A DNA stretch of 64,000 nucleotides from Atkinsonella hypoxylon (Eukaryota > Ascomycota > Sordariomycetes > Hypocreales > Clavicipitaceae), in contig JFHB01000129.1 in the NCBI GenBank assembly GCA_000729835.1, forward strand, positions 21,329 through 85,328, read 5' to 3'. The notes below the pieces were generated by a model. It saw only the letters and a program-made list of their open reading frames with translations, was not told where the DNA came from and did not search any database. The position numbers were made by a program, and so were the translations under genes. Shown here one piece after another: positions 1 through 9,353 of this stretch. Every line of letters starts with the position of its first letter. Position 1 is the first letter of the stretch.

Positions 1-1137
1 ATTGTTCACGGCGTTTTGTCTCTGGTGTGGGTCATGCTAAGAAACAATACCAGACATTTGAAGGATATCAGTGGAAATTCCTGTTATGCGTTCACCCATT
101 TATTGAAATGGTGATGCCGATTAAGCTACACCCGCCTCCTAGGTGAACAACTTGGCCTCATGCTCTTCAGTCACTAAGTGCGGGTGAGGCTACAGGATTG
201 AGATGCCCATATATTTTTCTTTATGAGCCTAATAAGTTTTTCTCTGGCGCTTTGATATTGAAAGAAGAGTGCTTGCCAGTTTCCAGCCGGAGCTGGCCAC
301 TCTGCTTCAAATCCTTCCTTGGTCCGTTTATTTTTCGCTGAGAGATATTTATCCTGGGAGAGCCTAGGAAGGCCGTCCCCTTTTCTTTCTTGTGGACTCG
401 GACACCTCCGCTTTGACTAGTCCCTTCTCTCGAGTTTACTTTTTCTGGTGTCGTAAGCGGAGTGGTTCCTGCAGTCGATGACTATTGGGCCTAGAGGCTC
501 TCCGCGTTAGCATGGCATTTTTATGTTGATGAAGTATTCTTTGTCAGAAGGAGGGATGGTAAAGGAGGTTTTGCTGGGCTGAACGGTGCTGGGGGAGGAG
601 TTGTCGTTTCTATTCTTCTTGCCCATTATATTTTCAAATCATCCTTTTGTATAAAGGATTGGCATGTTTTCTTTTTAGACTCCTTGTCAACGAGGCCAAG
701 AAGGGCCTTGTTGCGAGGGGAGAGTGACGGACAATTCGAGGTTGTGGATTTCGTAGCGACAACATTGGTGATAGGTAGTTTAGGTAGGTTGTCAAACCCG
801 AAGATGACCCCCCATGACTGTTGTGCATTCATAGCGAGATGTTTGGTTTGTGTTGTGTTGTGCAACTGAGGCTGGAAATTGAGAGGTCAATTTTAGTATG
901 GTTATGATTATAGAATTTGCGCTTGATTATTTTCCTCCCATCATGAGTGATTGTTCCTCTGACATGACATGACTTGCAAGACGCAAACAAGTATGAATAT
1001 GGTCTTCTGTCCGGAGATATACATATGCAAGATGACAGCAAGTCTACACCTCAGATAAACTGCCGTCTTCCACTTCTCCATCTTCCATTCTCTTCTTTTT
1101 CGCAACAAAAAGTTCCGTCTCGTTTCCCACAGGATGA
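1..1137. other. Left-edge non-coding stretch
   Basis: I see no reading frame here with protein-like composition or recognisable motifs. The right end is the 3' flank of the minus-strand ERG26 gene, so part is probably its 3' UTR and terminator. The left part may be flank of a gene outside the window. Several T-rich tracts occur (for example around 420-445 and 600-625) but no clear repeat or RNA gene. Confidence 0.5.
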
Positions 1138-2232
1138 TCAAGCCTTCTTCTCCTGCTCCAAAAACCACGACACTCCCCTATCCACGCCCTCCTGTAGAGT
1201 CCACAGCGGCCGGTACCCCAGCACGCTCTTCGCCTTGGTGATATTGTAGTACCGGGTCATGGTGGCCACGGCGGCCCTCATTTTCGTAAACGTGGGGGGT
1301 TTCCCGATGATGCCGAAGAAGACCTCGCTCAATCTTCCTAGCGTCAAGCTGGATCCTCTGCCGAGGACCCATACGCCTTGGGTGTCCGCCGTGTTGCCCG
1401 CTGCTTTCCAGACGGCGCGGACAAAGTCCCAGAAGTAGCAGGGGGAGTCGTTTGTGATGAAGAAGACCTCGCCGTCTACCTTTTCGTGGTCGAGCGGCGC
1501 GGTGGACGCCTGGGCGGTGAGGAGGAGGGCTTGCGCGGCGAGGAGGTGCGCGTGCGCGACGTTGCCGACGTACGTGAAGTCGAAGATGTTGGTGTTGTCG
1601 CCTAGCTGGATGCGGGTTTTGCCTGCGCGGTAGGCCCCGAGCATGCCGGCCAGGGCCTGGACGTCGCCTTCGCCAAAGATGCCGGAGGGGCGGAGGGCGG
1701 TGGTGAGGACGGCGTGGCGGTTGGCCTGGAGGACGAGCTGCTCGGCCGCGGCTTTGGTCTCGGAGTAGTACTCCTTTTGCTGGGTGCCGCGGATGACGGG
1801 CCAGCGCTCGTCGGCGTTGCGCAGGTCGTTCTCGTTGTCCGAGATGACGCTTGCGGAGGAGGTGTAGACGAGGGCCTTGACGCAGGCGGTCGACTGGCAG
1901 GCTTGGATGACGGAGGCGGTGCCGTCGACGTTGACTCTCTTGAAGAGCGCCCTTGCGACTTTGGCGTCGCTGCTGGCCGTCGGGCTGGCGGTGTGGATGA
2001 CCACGTCGGGCTTGATCTGCTCAAGGAGCGATTGGAGCTTGGGCGTGTCGGTGATGTCGCATTCGTAGTAGCTCGCGTCGGGATGGCGGTTCTTGTCGCA
2101 GCGGAGGTCGATTGAGGACACGCTGCTGCTGGTCCACGCGTCGACGGCTTGGTTGACGATGTGGTGGCCTAGGAAGCCGTTGCCGCCGATGACAAGCACC
2201 CGGCCCAGGGTGTCGCGCGTCTTGGAGGCCAT
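1138..2232 (-). CDS. ERG26: Sterol-4-alpha-carboxylate 3-dehydrogenase (decarboxylating), Erg26
   Basis: An intronless 364-residue protein of the 3-beta-hydroxysteroid dehydrogenase branch of the short-chain dehydrogenases. A Rossmann dinucleotide motif GGNGFLG lies at residues 16-22. The catalytic YxxxK pair is Tyr156/Lys160 (YSETK), with the usual serine stretch YTSSAS near residues 123-128. Length fits fungal Erg26 (about 350-370). The family oxidises and decarboxylates the C-3 hydroxyl/C-4 carboxyl intermediate during C-4 demethylation in ergosterol synthesis, at the ER with Erg25, Erg27 and Erg28. The start is the first ATG, directly before the Rossmann strand. The gene stands alone, with 1.8 kb of upstream DNA before the next gene. 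A related sterol or flavonoid-type reductase of the same fold is the alternative, but overall resemblance favours Erg26. Confidence 0.9.
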   Translation of the reverse strand: MASKTRDTLGRVLVIGGNGFLGHHIVNQAVDAWTSSSVSSIDLRCDKNRHPDASYYECDITDTPKLQSLLEQIKPDVVIHTASPTASSDAKVARALFKRVNVDGTASVIQACQSTACVKALVYTSSASVISDNENDLRNADERWPVIRGTQQKEYYSETKAAAEQLVLQANRHAVLTTALRPSGIFGEGDVQALAGMLGAYRAGKTRIQLGDNTNIFDFTYVGNVAHAHLLAAQALLLTAQASTAPLDHEKVDGEVFFITNDSPCYFWDFVRAVWKAAGNTADTQGVWVLGRGSSLTLGRLSEVFFGIIGKPPTFTKMRAAVATMTRYYNITKAKSVLGYRPLWTLQEGVDRGVSWFLEQEKKA

Positions 2233-4007
2233 GATGGTGAAAAGTGTCGCGTGGGTGCTTTTTTGGCTTCTTTTTCCCTCTCTTCTTTATTGCTGTGAAG
2301 AGGTTTTCTTTCTTTCTTGGTATTCCCCTTCTTCGGGGTACCAGCGGGCGCTGATTTTGGGAAAGCTAGAGAGGGGTGTCGCGTTGGGGGCGAGTCTAGA
2401 AGTTTGCTTGATGGCTTGCGGCCCCCTTGTATTCGGTATTCCTGGGTGAAATAAAAGCGAAGCGGATGGTTACGGCTGGTGTAGCTGGAACGAAGCTGCG
2501 GCATCAAGGTGTTTGTCGATGGACGAGTTTGGCAGGTGCAGTGAGATTGAGTTGACAACAATGACCATTGTAAAACGTGATTATAACCTGACTTGTTGTA
2601 TGCAAAATGACATCTCTCGTCAGTGTCTAGAAACTAGAAAACCACATTTACCAGAGATCGCAGCCCTGGCTGCACTATTCACAAAGGGTCTAGCATAGCA
2701 GTAGCGGAGCCAAACAACCAAGTTGGCTCATTCTTATCACTTTCCCCTACGCTATAAGTCTGGAATATGTGCAGCAGGCTATCGCACAGCCCGCGAGTTT
2801 TTTAACTCCGTCCAGCCAACTTTTTTCCCTTTTTTCCCACGAGAGGGCATCTCCCATGTTGGCATCATGGCTACGAAGACGAGCACTGTCAGCTTCCTGA
2901 AATAATTCCAACAAAGAATTTTCCCACGTGCCGTGCATACAATTTCTTCTTGAACTCGAAAGCCTCTCGGTAGCACGGACTCAGGTCCTGTTTTGCCAGA
3001 AGGTCATCCACTTGGTCGCAAGAAATGGGCTGTTCAAGGTCCTCTGGTTGGTACAGATAAAGGGCAGAGCATAGATTTCGTGTAGTTTGGACAGAGCTTG
3101 TCGGATCTCGGCTTCGTGACGAGGCGGTAACTAACAGGTGAGGATAGTACTCGCAGATGTGGAGCGAGATATCGAGGCTATCTATCTGTAAGTGGCGGGA
3201 ACAACTTGTCGCCCGTCAAGGCCGGGACCTGCCGTCAAGAAGTCTTAGTTTAGAGAGCTTGCTCGTTTCGGGAGCTGGGCAAAAGCTACGAGGCTAGCAG
3301 GACGTTTCCTACCTGTCCCTTTGGATTGACCTGTAAAACTTGGAGTTTTGGTGATGTGCATAATAATGCAGCTGTCAGCAGGTGGGTGGTGGGTCTAAGA
3401 ACCAAGGAGGGCATGAAACTCGGCGGATATCCAATCAAACACAGGCCCGCATCCCTGCCGTCCCTGCCGTCCCTGCGCTGGAGTGTAGTGGGCAAGAAGC
3501 ACCCTAGCAATGCACACTCGACTTGACATCCACGTCCATCCTCCACATTCACATCCACACCACCACCACCACCACCATACACCACACACCACACACCACA
3601 CCCACACGAGTTAATACCCTACCAGGCGAGGGAGCATCGCGGCTTACCTTACCCTTCACTAACTACTACTTCGAGAATCCTGGAACGCAACCGCCCGCTT
3701 AAGAAGACTCTCCTCGCTTTGAAAGTCTCCTCTGGGCCATTGTCATCATTGCTTCTGCACGCGACCTCGCTTGAGCCAAGCTCCCGCGCCTTGTCTTCAC
3801 CTATCATTCATAGCCCCCGCCGTGAATTCATGAAACCTTCGCAGCCCCTCTTCAAGCCTGATGTACGCCGTCGGTTTGCGCGCTAAAACTCTGCTCTCGT
3901 CGTGGTAGCGCAAATCCAGATCCAGCTTTCCCGTCTGCACAATACAACGTCGCCATGAGCCATCTTGCACGGCAACTGACCGTATCGCCGACAAAGGGTT
4001 CGTTGGG
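2233..4007. other. Intergenic region between ERG26 and the 4008 gene
   Basis: A 1.8 kb divergent intergenic region. It carries pyrimidine-rich promoter-like sequence next to ERG26 and a short imperfect 10-bp tandem repeat (about 3452-3477, CCCTGCCGT units). A CA/CCA-rich tract follows at about 3539-3605. No coding frame is convincing. An ATG at 3955 in a strong context belongs to the next gene's probable true 5' end. Confidence 0.5.
3539..3605. repeat. CCA/CACA-rich simple repeat
   Basis: A low-complexity tract of CCACA, CACCAC and ACACCAC units lies in the presumed 5' flank of the gene at 4008. It translates into His/Thr-rich or Trp/Val-rich nonsense on the two strands, so nearby short open frames are artefacts. 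Confidence 0.7.
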
Positions 4008-5438
4008 ATGGCAGGCCAGTCCCCCGACCTCGAGATTCTGGTTCACGTAACAGCGCCGAGTAGAGTGGGAGATGATGCTACACACAGACAGCTTGCCAGG
4101 GCATATCTTGCCTTTCAGCTCGATTCTAGGCTAGAAGCAAGGGTGCAAGTAGCGCAAGCCAGAGTGCCCATAAGACCCAGCAAGCAGGAAGGGCAAGAAG
4201 CAACGTCTAGAACTTTACAAAGTGTTGTTGCCGATTCTTCTTCCGAAAAGAGCTTTTCAACATCTGTCCCAGAGCGGGCACTTTTGCTAGACTCACAAGA
4301 TTTGAGTTTCCAAGGTGCAATCGACAACAGGTGTTCGCCGCGACTTCGTCGGCCATCGATACCATGCCCATCTCCGCAAGACGACTTGTCGGCGTCGATC
4401 CCTGGGTCGCAAGCTCAAACTCCTCCGCAATCATCATGGACAGCACCTCCCAGCCAGATTGAGGATTCTTATCCTCTCCCCGGCGCTGGTATAGTCAGCA
4501 CGACGCCTACCAGAGTGCTTCAGTGGTTCCTCCAGCAGCATGCTCCTTCTAGTAGTCCATCCTCTGTGGGAAAGCCGAGGGCGGAGAGGCCAGCAGCGTC
4601 CAGTTTCGAATGTGTCAACATTCCATCCTCTATACCGATTCCCGACAGTGAGGAGCGCTCAAGCCGTGGACCAAAGAGTAGCATATCGAAGGATATCATA
4701 CCTGTGACTCCCGCTCCAGTAGTTGGTTTATGCAAGCGACAAGCACCATCAGACCACCATGACCAGACGGTTGACCTCGAGGTTGATATAACACACATCT
4801 CTAGCAGCTTCGTCAGCTTACCTTCCTCGATTCCCGCAGCGAGGGCTGGGTCAAAATCACCACCAACCAAGAAGTCCAAGCAACATGACGACTATGGTGT
4901 ACAGCCTGATATTACTCCGCTGGCCCGCACTTCAAGCGATGCTGGTCCCGTCCGGTCATCTGACCCGTCTACCATTGCGGCTATCGCCAGTACTCTAGAG
5001 ATTGTGCCTCCTGCGCCTCCCGTTTCCGTTGATAACCTTGACCCCGCGTCGCTCGTCTCGACCAAACTGGACAAGTTGGCCAGAGATCTCTCCTCTCGGT
5101 ATGACCCAACGTATTTACGTCAACTGGAACCGTTTGAAAGAGGGTATTGGCTCGTGGACTGTACGTCCTGGACGGACGCCATCCGATTAGACACGTGGGT
5201 GTTTCTGACAAACTATTTACAAAGCGGCTTGGCAGGATGGGGCGTTTGGTGTCGCCGGGATAAAACGCACGATTGGCTTCGACTGTACTGCTGGGGCCAT
5301 GTCGCCAAGCATACTTATTTATTACTGTATTTAGCGAGCGGTCGGCAGATCAAGTTCTCCGGCGCCAAGTGGCTTGATGCGACGAGACAGGTTGTGCTCG
5401 AAGTGGCTGGCGTGGAAAAGCGACGATCAGCTGGCTGA
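4008..5438 (+). CDS. Conserved fungal hypothetical protein, 5' end probably frameshifted
   Basis: A single-exon frame of 476 residues if started at the ATG at 4008. The N-terminus (SPDLEILVHVTAPS) and the C-terminal 120 residues (FERGYWLVDC, LAGWGVWCRRD, YCWGHVAKHTYLLLYLASG) look like folded, conserved blocks. The middle 250 residues are Ser/Pro-rich and probably disordered, with a basic PTKKSKQ patch that could serve nuclear import (inference). I do not know a function. I recall this two-block pattern only from uncharacterised ascomycete proteins. Directly upstream, an ATG at 3955 in a good context opens a different frame reading SHLARQLTVSPTKGSLGWQA. That frame runs into the present one if a single base is missing near 4014-4018, so the annotated start may be artificial (see findings). 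Confidence 0.65.
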   Translation: MAGQSPDLEILVHVTAPSRVGDDATHRQLARAYLAFQLDSRLEARVQVAQARVPIRPSKQEGQEATSRTLQSVVADSSSEKSFSTSVPERALLLDSQDLSFQGAIDNRCSPRLRRPSIPCPSPQDDLSASIPGSQAQTPPQSSWTAPPSQIEDSYPLPGAGIVSTTPTRVLQWFLQQHAPSSSPSSVGKPRAERPAASSFECVNIPSSIPIPDSEERSSRGPKSSISKDIIPVTPAPVVGLCKRQAPSDHHDQTVDLEVDITHISSSFVSLPSSIPAARAGSKSPPTKKSKQHDDYGVQPDITPLARTSSDAGPVRSSDPSTIAAIASTLEIVPPAPPVSVDNLDPASLVSTKLDKLARDLSSRYDPTYLRQLEPFERGYWLVDCTSWTDAIRLDTWVFLTNYLQSGLAGWGVWCRRDKTHDWLRLYCWGHVAKHTYLLLYLASGRQIKFSGAKWLDATRQVVLEVAGVEKRRSAG

Positions 5439-5994
5439 GATTCATCACGGCGTACCGAATAGGGACGGTTTGACTTGGATATATTGTTCTGCTTTGGGCT
5501 TTGGATGTGGATCATATGGGACATTGTTTAGAATATGACGAGGACATGGATCCAACAAACCACAGCGAGGTGATCATGACAAGTTTGGGTATGCTGTACT
5601 ACACGCATCCATACACTTTCCTTCCACATTACCAGCGGAAGATTGAGTGGTGTAAGGCGTCATGTCGTGCACGAAATAACCAAATAGCATCGTTGCAACC
5701 ATCGAACCTCAGATTAAACATGTGAGAAACAAAGTGCAGAACCACTAGTAGTACACAGAATTCCACCAGGACCCAAATGTAATTCCAGGACGTCCCGACA
5801 AACGAAAACCAAGGTAGATGAGAGTAGCAAGAGCAAGCTTCTTTTTTTTTTTTGCGCACAGAAATCCTCGGCACGGTAAAGAAAACCATATCCCGTAGTT
5901 CTATAATTCCAGACTTCCAGACCTAGCGAGCAAATTTCAACTCAAACCATCCGGTTCCTTTCCCGTCTCCGCCAAGCTTCACTGCAGTAGATCC
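5439..5994. other. Convergent 3' flank
   Basis: 555 bases between the 3' ends of the plus-strand gene at 4008 and the minus-strand HMG-box gene. It contains a T-run (about 5839-5853) that can act as an A-rich element on the minus strand. No coding or RNA gene is seen. Confidence 0.5.
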
Positions 5995-7064
5995 TTACGA
6001 AGGGACCTGGCTGACAGAGCCATTCTGAGCCTTCCAGTACTCTTTAGCCTTCAACTGCAACTCCTTCAACTGCGCATGCGACTTCTCAGCTTCCTTCTCC
6101 GCTGCTTCCTTGAAAGGCTGCTTCGCCGATTCAGACATGGATCGCCACTCCTCGATCACTAGACGGAAGGTATCCTTTGCGTTACTATCGGACTCGCTGT
6201 TGGCCTGCGCCAGGCGCGACTTGATGAAGAGGGTGTAGGGACTGAGAGCGCGCTTGGGCAAACGGTCATCATGAATGAGGTAGAGGCGCGACTTGTTGAG
6301 CTTGCGGGCGAGGCGGCGACGGGCAATGTTGGCCAGGTAGATGGCCTCAGGAGGATACGACGTAATCCAGTTCTGAAGGGCTTTCTGGTTGGCCGTCTTG
6401 TTCGTTGACGCAACGGACTTGAGGCGCTGTTTCCAAGGAAATTGTTGGTTAGCACGTTCTTGTTCTCACAAACACACCTTTTCCATCGTTGCAGGCTCTC
6501 CCGCAGGCGTCCCCAACATACCTCTTTTTCCGACAAGGACAGTCCGGCAAACTCCGCCGCGATATCCTTCATCTTGTCTGTCAACGTGCCCTGTTTGCTA
6601 CTCATATTGTCCCCGACGTATACCGACCATGCCGCGTTTGGCAGGAGCGACGGTTTCTTCAGCAAAGCCATCTTCTTCAATTCCGACAAGTTTGCCTTCT
6701 CCTTTTCTTCCGGAGTAAGCTTCTTCTTGGGTTTCTTGCTCGCCTTGGCAGCAGGCTTTTTGGCCTTCTTCTTGGCGGCAGGCTTCTTGGCCGCCTTCTT
6801 GGTTGCAGGCTTCTTCTTGGTCGCGGCCTTTTTCTTCGTCGTCGCAGTGCTAGTCTTCTTCGTCTTGGCGTCCGCGGCGGAGGCTCCCTTTGCGGGCGAG
6901 CTCGTCCATGCTGACACGGTTAGGAAGCGTGCGGCAGCGGACGGAAGGGCATTGGCCTGGCTTGCAGCAGACGCTCGGAGCAACTGCGTGGCGAGCTTGG
7001 ATGTAGGAGTCCTGCTCGTGGTGAGGGCTCGGTGAGCCGCGACTCTGCCGATGGCTGTAAACAT
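5995..7064 (-). CDS. Mitochondrial HMG-box DNA-packaging protein (Abf2/TFAM-like)
   Basis: Two exons, 7064-6522 and 6426-5995, joined in phase 0 across a 95-bp GT-AG intron (donor GTATGT), give 324 residues. The N-terminus is rich in Arg, Ala, Ser and Thr with no acids for about 60 residues, a typical mitochondrial presequence. Residues about 67-115 are a histone H1-like Lys/Ala stretch (KKPAAKK-type units). Two HMG-like boxes follow: a divergent one at about 140-212 and a clearer one at about 238-305 (LPKRALSPYTLFIKSR, then EEWRSMSESAKQPF). Proteins of this design compact and maintain mitochondrial DNA in fungal nucleoids (Abf2, Podospora mtHMG1). It shares a 609-bp divergent promoter region with PRE4. 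A nuclear HMG protein is the alternative, but the presequence argues for mitochondria. Confidence 0.82.
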
Positions 7065-7673
7065 TGTTTCTAGGACAGTGATTGGTAGAGTTTGGATGTT
7101 CTTCCTGAGTGTGTGAACCGGTTGAGCGCCCCTCGCGTGGAGTTGTTGATGGTGATTTGAGCGCGTCGTCCACAAAAACAATGGGAGTAGAGTAAATGAC
7201 TGAATGGCGACGACCAGGGCGAAATAACAAGGGCAAAGGCAATGCTGCCCCAGCCTTCGCCTGGCAAGCTTGCAGCTACTACCCACTGGAGCTAGGGCAA
7301 GTCCTGGTAGCACCTACTTCGTTTCTCGCTCAGCATCTGCCTTATTGCATGTCTCCAGTACTAACTGAGCTTCCATCTCCACTGGAGCCAATCACTGCCA
7401 GGATTCACGCTTAGGTAACAATGCCATTCTCCAGGCTCCTGCAGGACGCGCGACCACAGCAGGACCAGCAGGACCAGCAGGACCAGCAGGACATACAACC
7501 ACCGCAGCTCACATCATCACCTCAGTGTTCATCACAGAGCCAACGTCCCCAGCCCAAAACCACCATCTTCGCCATCTCTCTTCGCGCTAACCAGCCGCAC
7601 CTAGCATCATCGTCCCGCTCTGTTAGCAACACCATCGTCTCTCAAGCTTCTTTCTCCAAACACATCACCAGCT
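7065..7673. promoter_or_regulatory. Shared divergent promoter of the mtHMG gene and PRE4
   Basis: 609 bases separate the two start codons. A CCAATCA box (7388-7394), the core bound by the fungal CCAAT-binding complex, lies on the plus strand about 280 bases upstream of PRE4. A four-copy 9-bp repeat and a C/A-rich leader precede the PRE4 ATG. Function of the CCAAT box is inferred from the motif only. Confidence 0.45.
7457..7490. repeat. 9-bp tandem repeat (CAGGACCAG)
   Basis: About four near-perfect copies of CAGGACCAG lie in the presumed PRE4 5' flank or leader. It would read as a Gln-Asp-Gln repeat if translated, but it lies upstream of the PRE4 start and is out of any recognisable gene. 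Confidence 0.8.
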
Positions 7674-8604
7674 ATGGATCACCGGCCACAAGCCTGGGGC
7701 AGGGTACGTTCCTCCACCTGTTCCCTAAGCACGTTCCAGAGGCGGACGCAAACTGACGAAGCTCCCTGCAGCCCAGAGACGATGTGTACGGCGCCTACGA
7801 TACCTCCTTCATGCAGAACAACGGCCCTACGTCTCATACGCAGCAGCCCATCGTCACAGGAACGTCGGTTCTGGCCATCAAGTTCAAAGAAGGCGTCGTC
7901 ATAGCCGCTGACAACCTAGGTACGTACACTCTCTCCCTCCTGCCTACAACGGCCCGCGCGTAAACTGTCCGCTGCTAATACACCCTTCCCCAACAGCGTC
8001 ATACGGCTCCCTCGCCCGCTTCACCGATGTCAAGCGTCTCCGTTCCTTCGCCAATGCCTCTGTCGTTGGTTTCAGCGGCGACATCTCCGATATGCAATAT
8101 CTCGACCGACATCTCAAAGAACTTGCCATCGAGGAGGCCTACAAGTCCCCAGACTCTGCCCGTCTCAACGCATCGAACCTTCATCGGTACTTATCCAAAC
8201 TGCTGTACCGTCGCCGATCCGAGTTCGACCCTCTGTGGAATCACCTCCTGGTAGCAGGTCTCGACGACCAGGGCGCGCCTTTCCTCGCTGCAGCCGATCT
8301 TCTGGGAACAACATACTCTTCTCCCAGTCTGGCCACAGGTTTTGGTGCCATGTTGGCTCAACCCATAATGGGCCGCTACGCTCCAGACGAAGAATCCGCA
8401 GCGAAGCTTACGCGCGAGGAGGCCGTCAACGTCATCAAAGAATGCATGAAGGTTCTCTTCTACAGAGATGCTAGAAGTTTAGACAGCTACTCTTTGGCTG
8501 TTGTGACCAAGGATGGTGTGGAGATGAAGGAGGACGAAAAGTTGGAAAACCAGAGCTGGGCTTTTGCGGAGGTTATCAAGGGTTATGGAACGCAGACAGT
8601 GTAA
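7674..8604 (+). CDS. PRE4: 20S proteasome subunit beta7 (Pre4/PSMB4 type)
   Basis: Three exons (7674-7703, 7772-7919, 7997-8604; phases 0 and 1; donors GTACGT) give 261 residues. After a short propeptide comes VTGTSVLAIKFKEGVVIAADN, then ASYGSLARF, PLWNHLLVAG, SLATGFGAMLAQP and CMKVLFYRDARS, the signature order of the inactive beta7 subunit. The catalytic threonine is replaced, as in family members. Beta7 caps the beta rings of the 20S core and its C-terminal tail (here ending GYGTQTV) embraces the opposite ring. The first exon codes only ten residues (MDHRPQAWGR), so a search for long frames misses it. It is divergent from the mtHMG gene and convergent with GFA1. Confidence 0.93.
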
Positions 8605-9353
8605 AGTACGTGACAGAGGGAAAGGGCCTCAGTCTTGCTTTGAGTATAAAACTTGAGGGTTTGTAGCGGGCTCTCTCAAAGGACATTACTAGGGTGTCAG
8701 CCACAGCAACCTAGCTCGACACAAGCTGGGAGTTACCACTACACACCAGTATATGAAATCCGGCTTCTGTCCGCTTGTCAGCACCCTGCCAACAATTACA
8801 CAACGCATCTTCTCTCGGCTGAAGTGACCGTGACTCACAAACCGGCTTGCTGTATAATAGTGAAAATAATTATTTTTCAACATGTATTCGTTGTTTTATA
8901 TGGAAAAAAAAATTCAATATTAATCCATCAACGGAACCTGGGAACTTTGTATGTAACCATCAACTTTCACATTGTTCTGAATCTGCCATGTACTTCTTGT
9001 ATGTTGCAAAGCTGCTGAAAAGAGGATCTTGCCAGCATGTACATCTTCTTTACCTCAAAACCACCAGACTTCCATCACCCAAGCGGCATTCGTTATCAAA
9101 TCGCAATTAGACTCTGCAACCAAATCGTTATTCACAGTAAGAGAAGTTCATCAATGAAAACCAGCATAAATTCCCATAAATCCATTCGACATCGCACCAA
9201 GGACAGTCAAAGACCTTGTCAGCCATCGGGAAAGGCGAGACTAGACGGATGCTCCGTATGCCAAACGATGCCTCAACACCTGAATTAAGGTGACACGCCA
9301 GCGAGACACACCATTGTAAGAATGGCGTGGACAGCTAAGGGTGTTTGCCTTTC
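8605..9353. other. Convergent 3' flank of PRE4 and GFA1
   Basis: About 750 bases between two converging stop codons, AT-richer than the genes, with A-runs near 8905-8915. No coding frame with conserved character was found and no RNA gene. It probably holds both 3' UTRs and polyadenylation sites. Confidence 0.5.

Noticed and set aside
6442..7035. A 197-codon plus-strand frame rich in Phe/Leu/Ala
   Set aside because: It is the antisense of the Lys/Ala-rich mtHMG coding sequence. AAG/GCC codons read backwards give the hydrophobic pattern.
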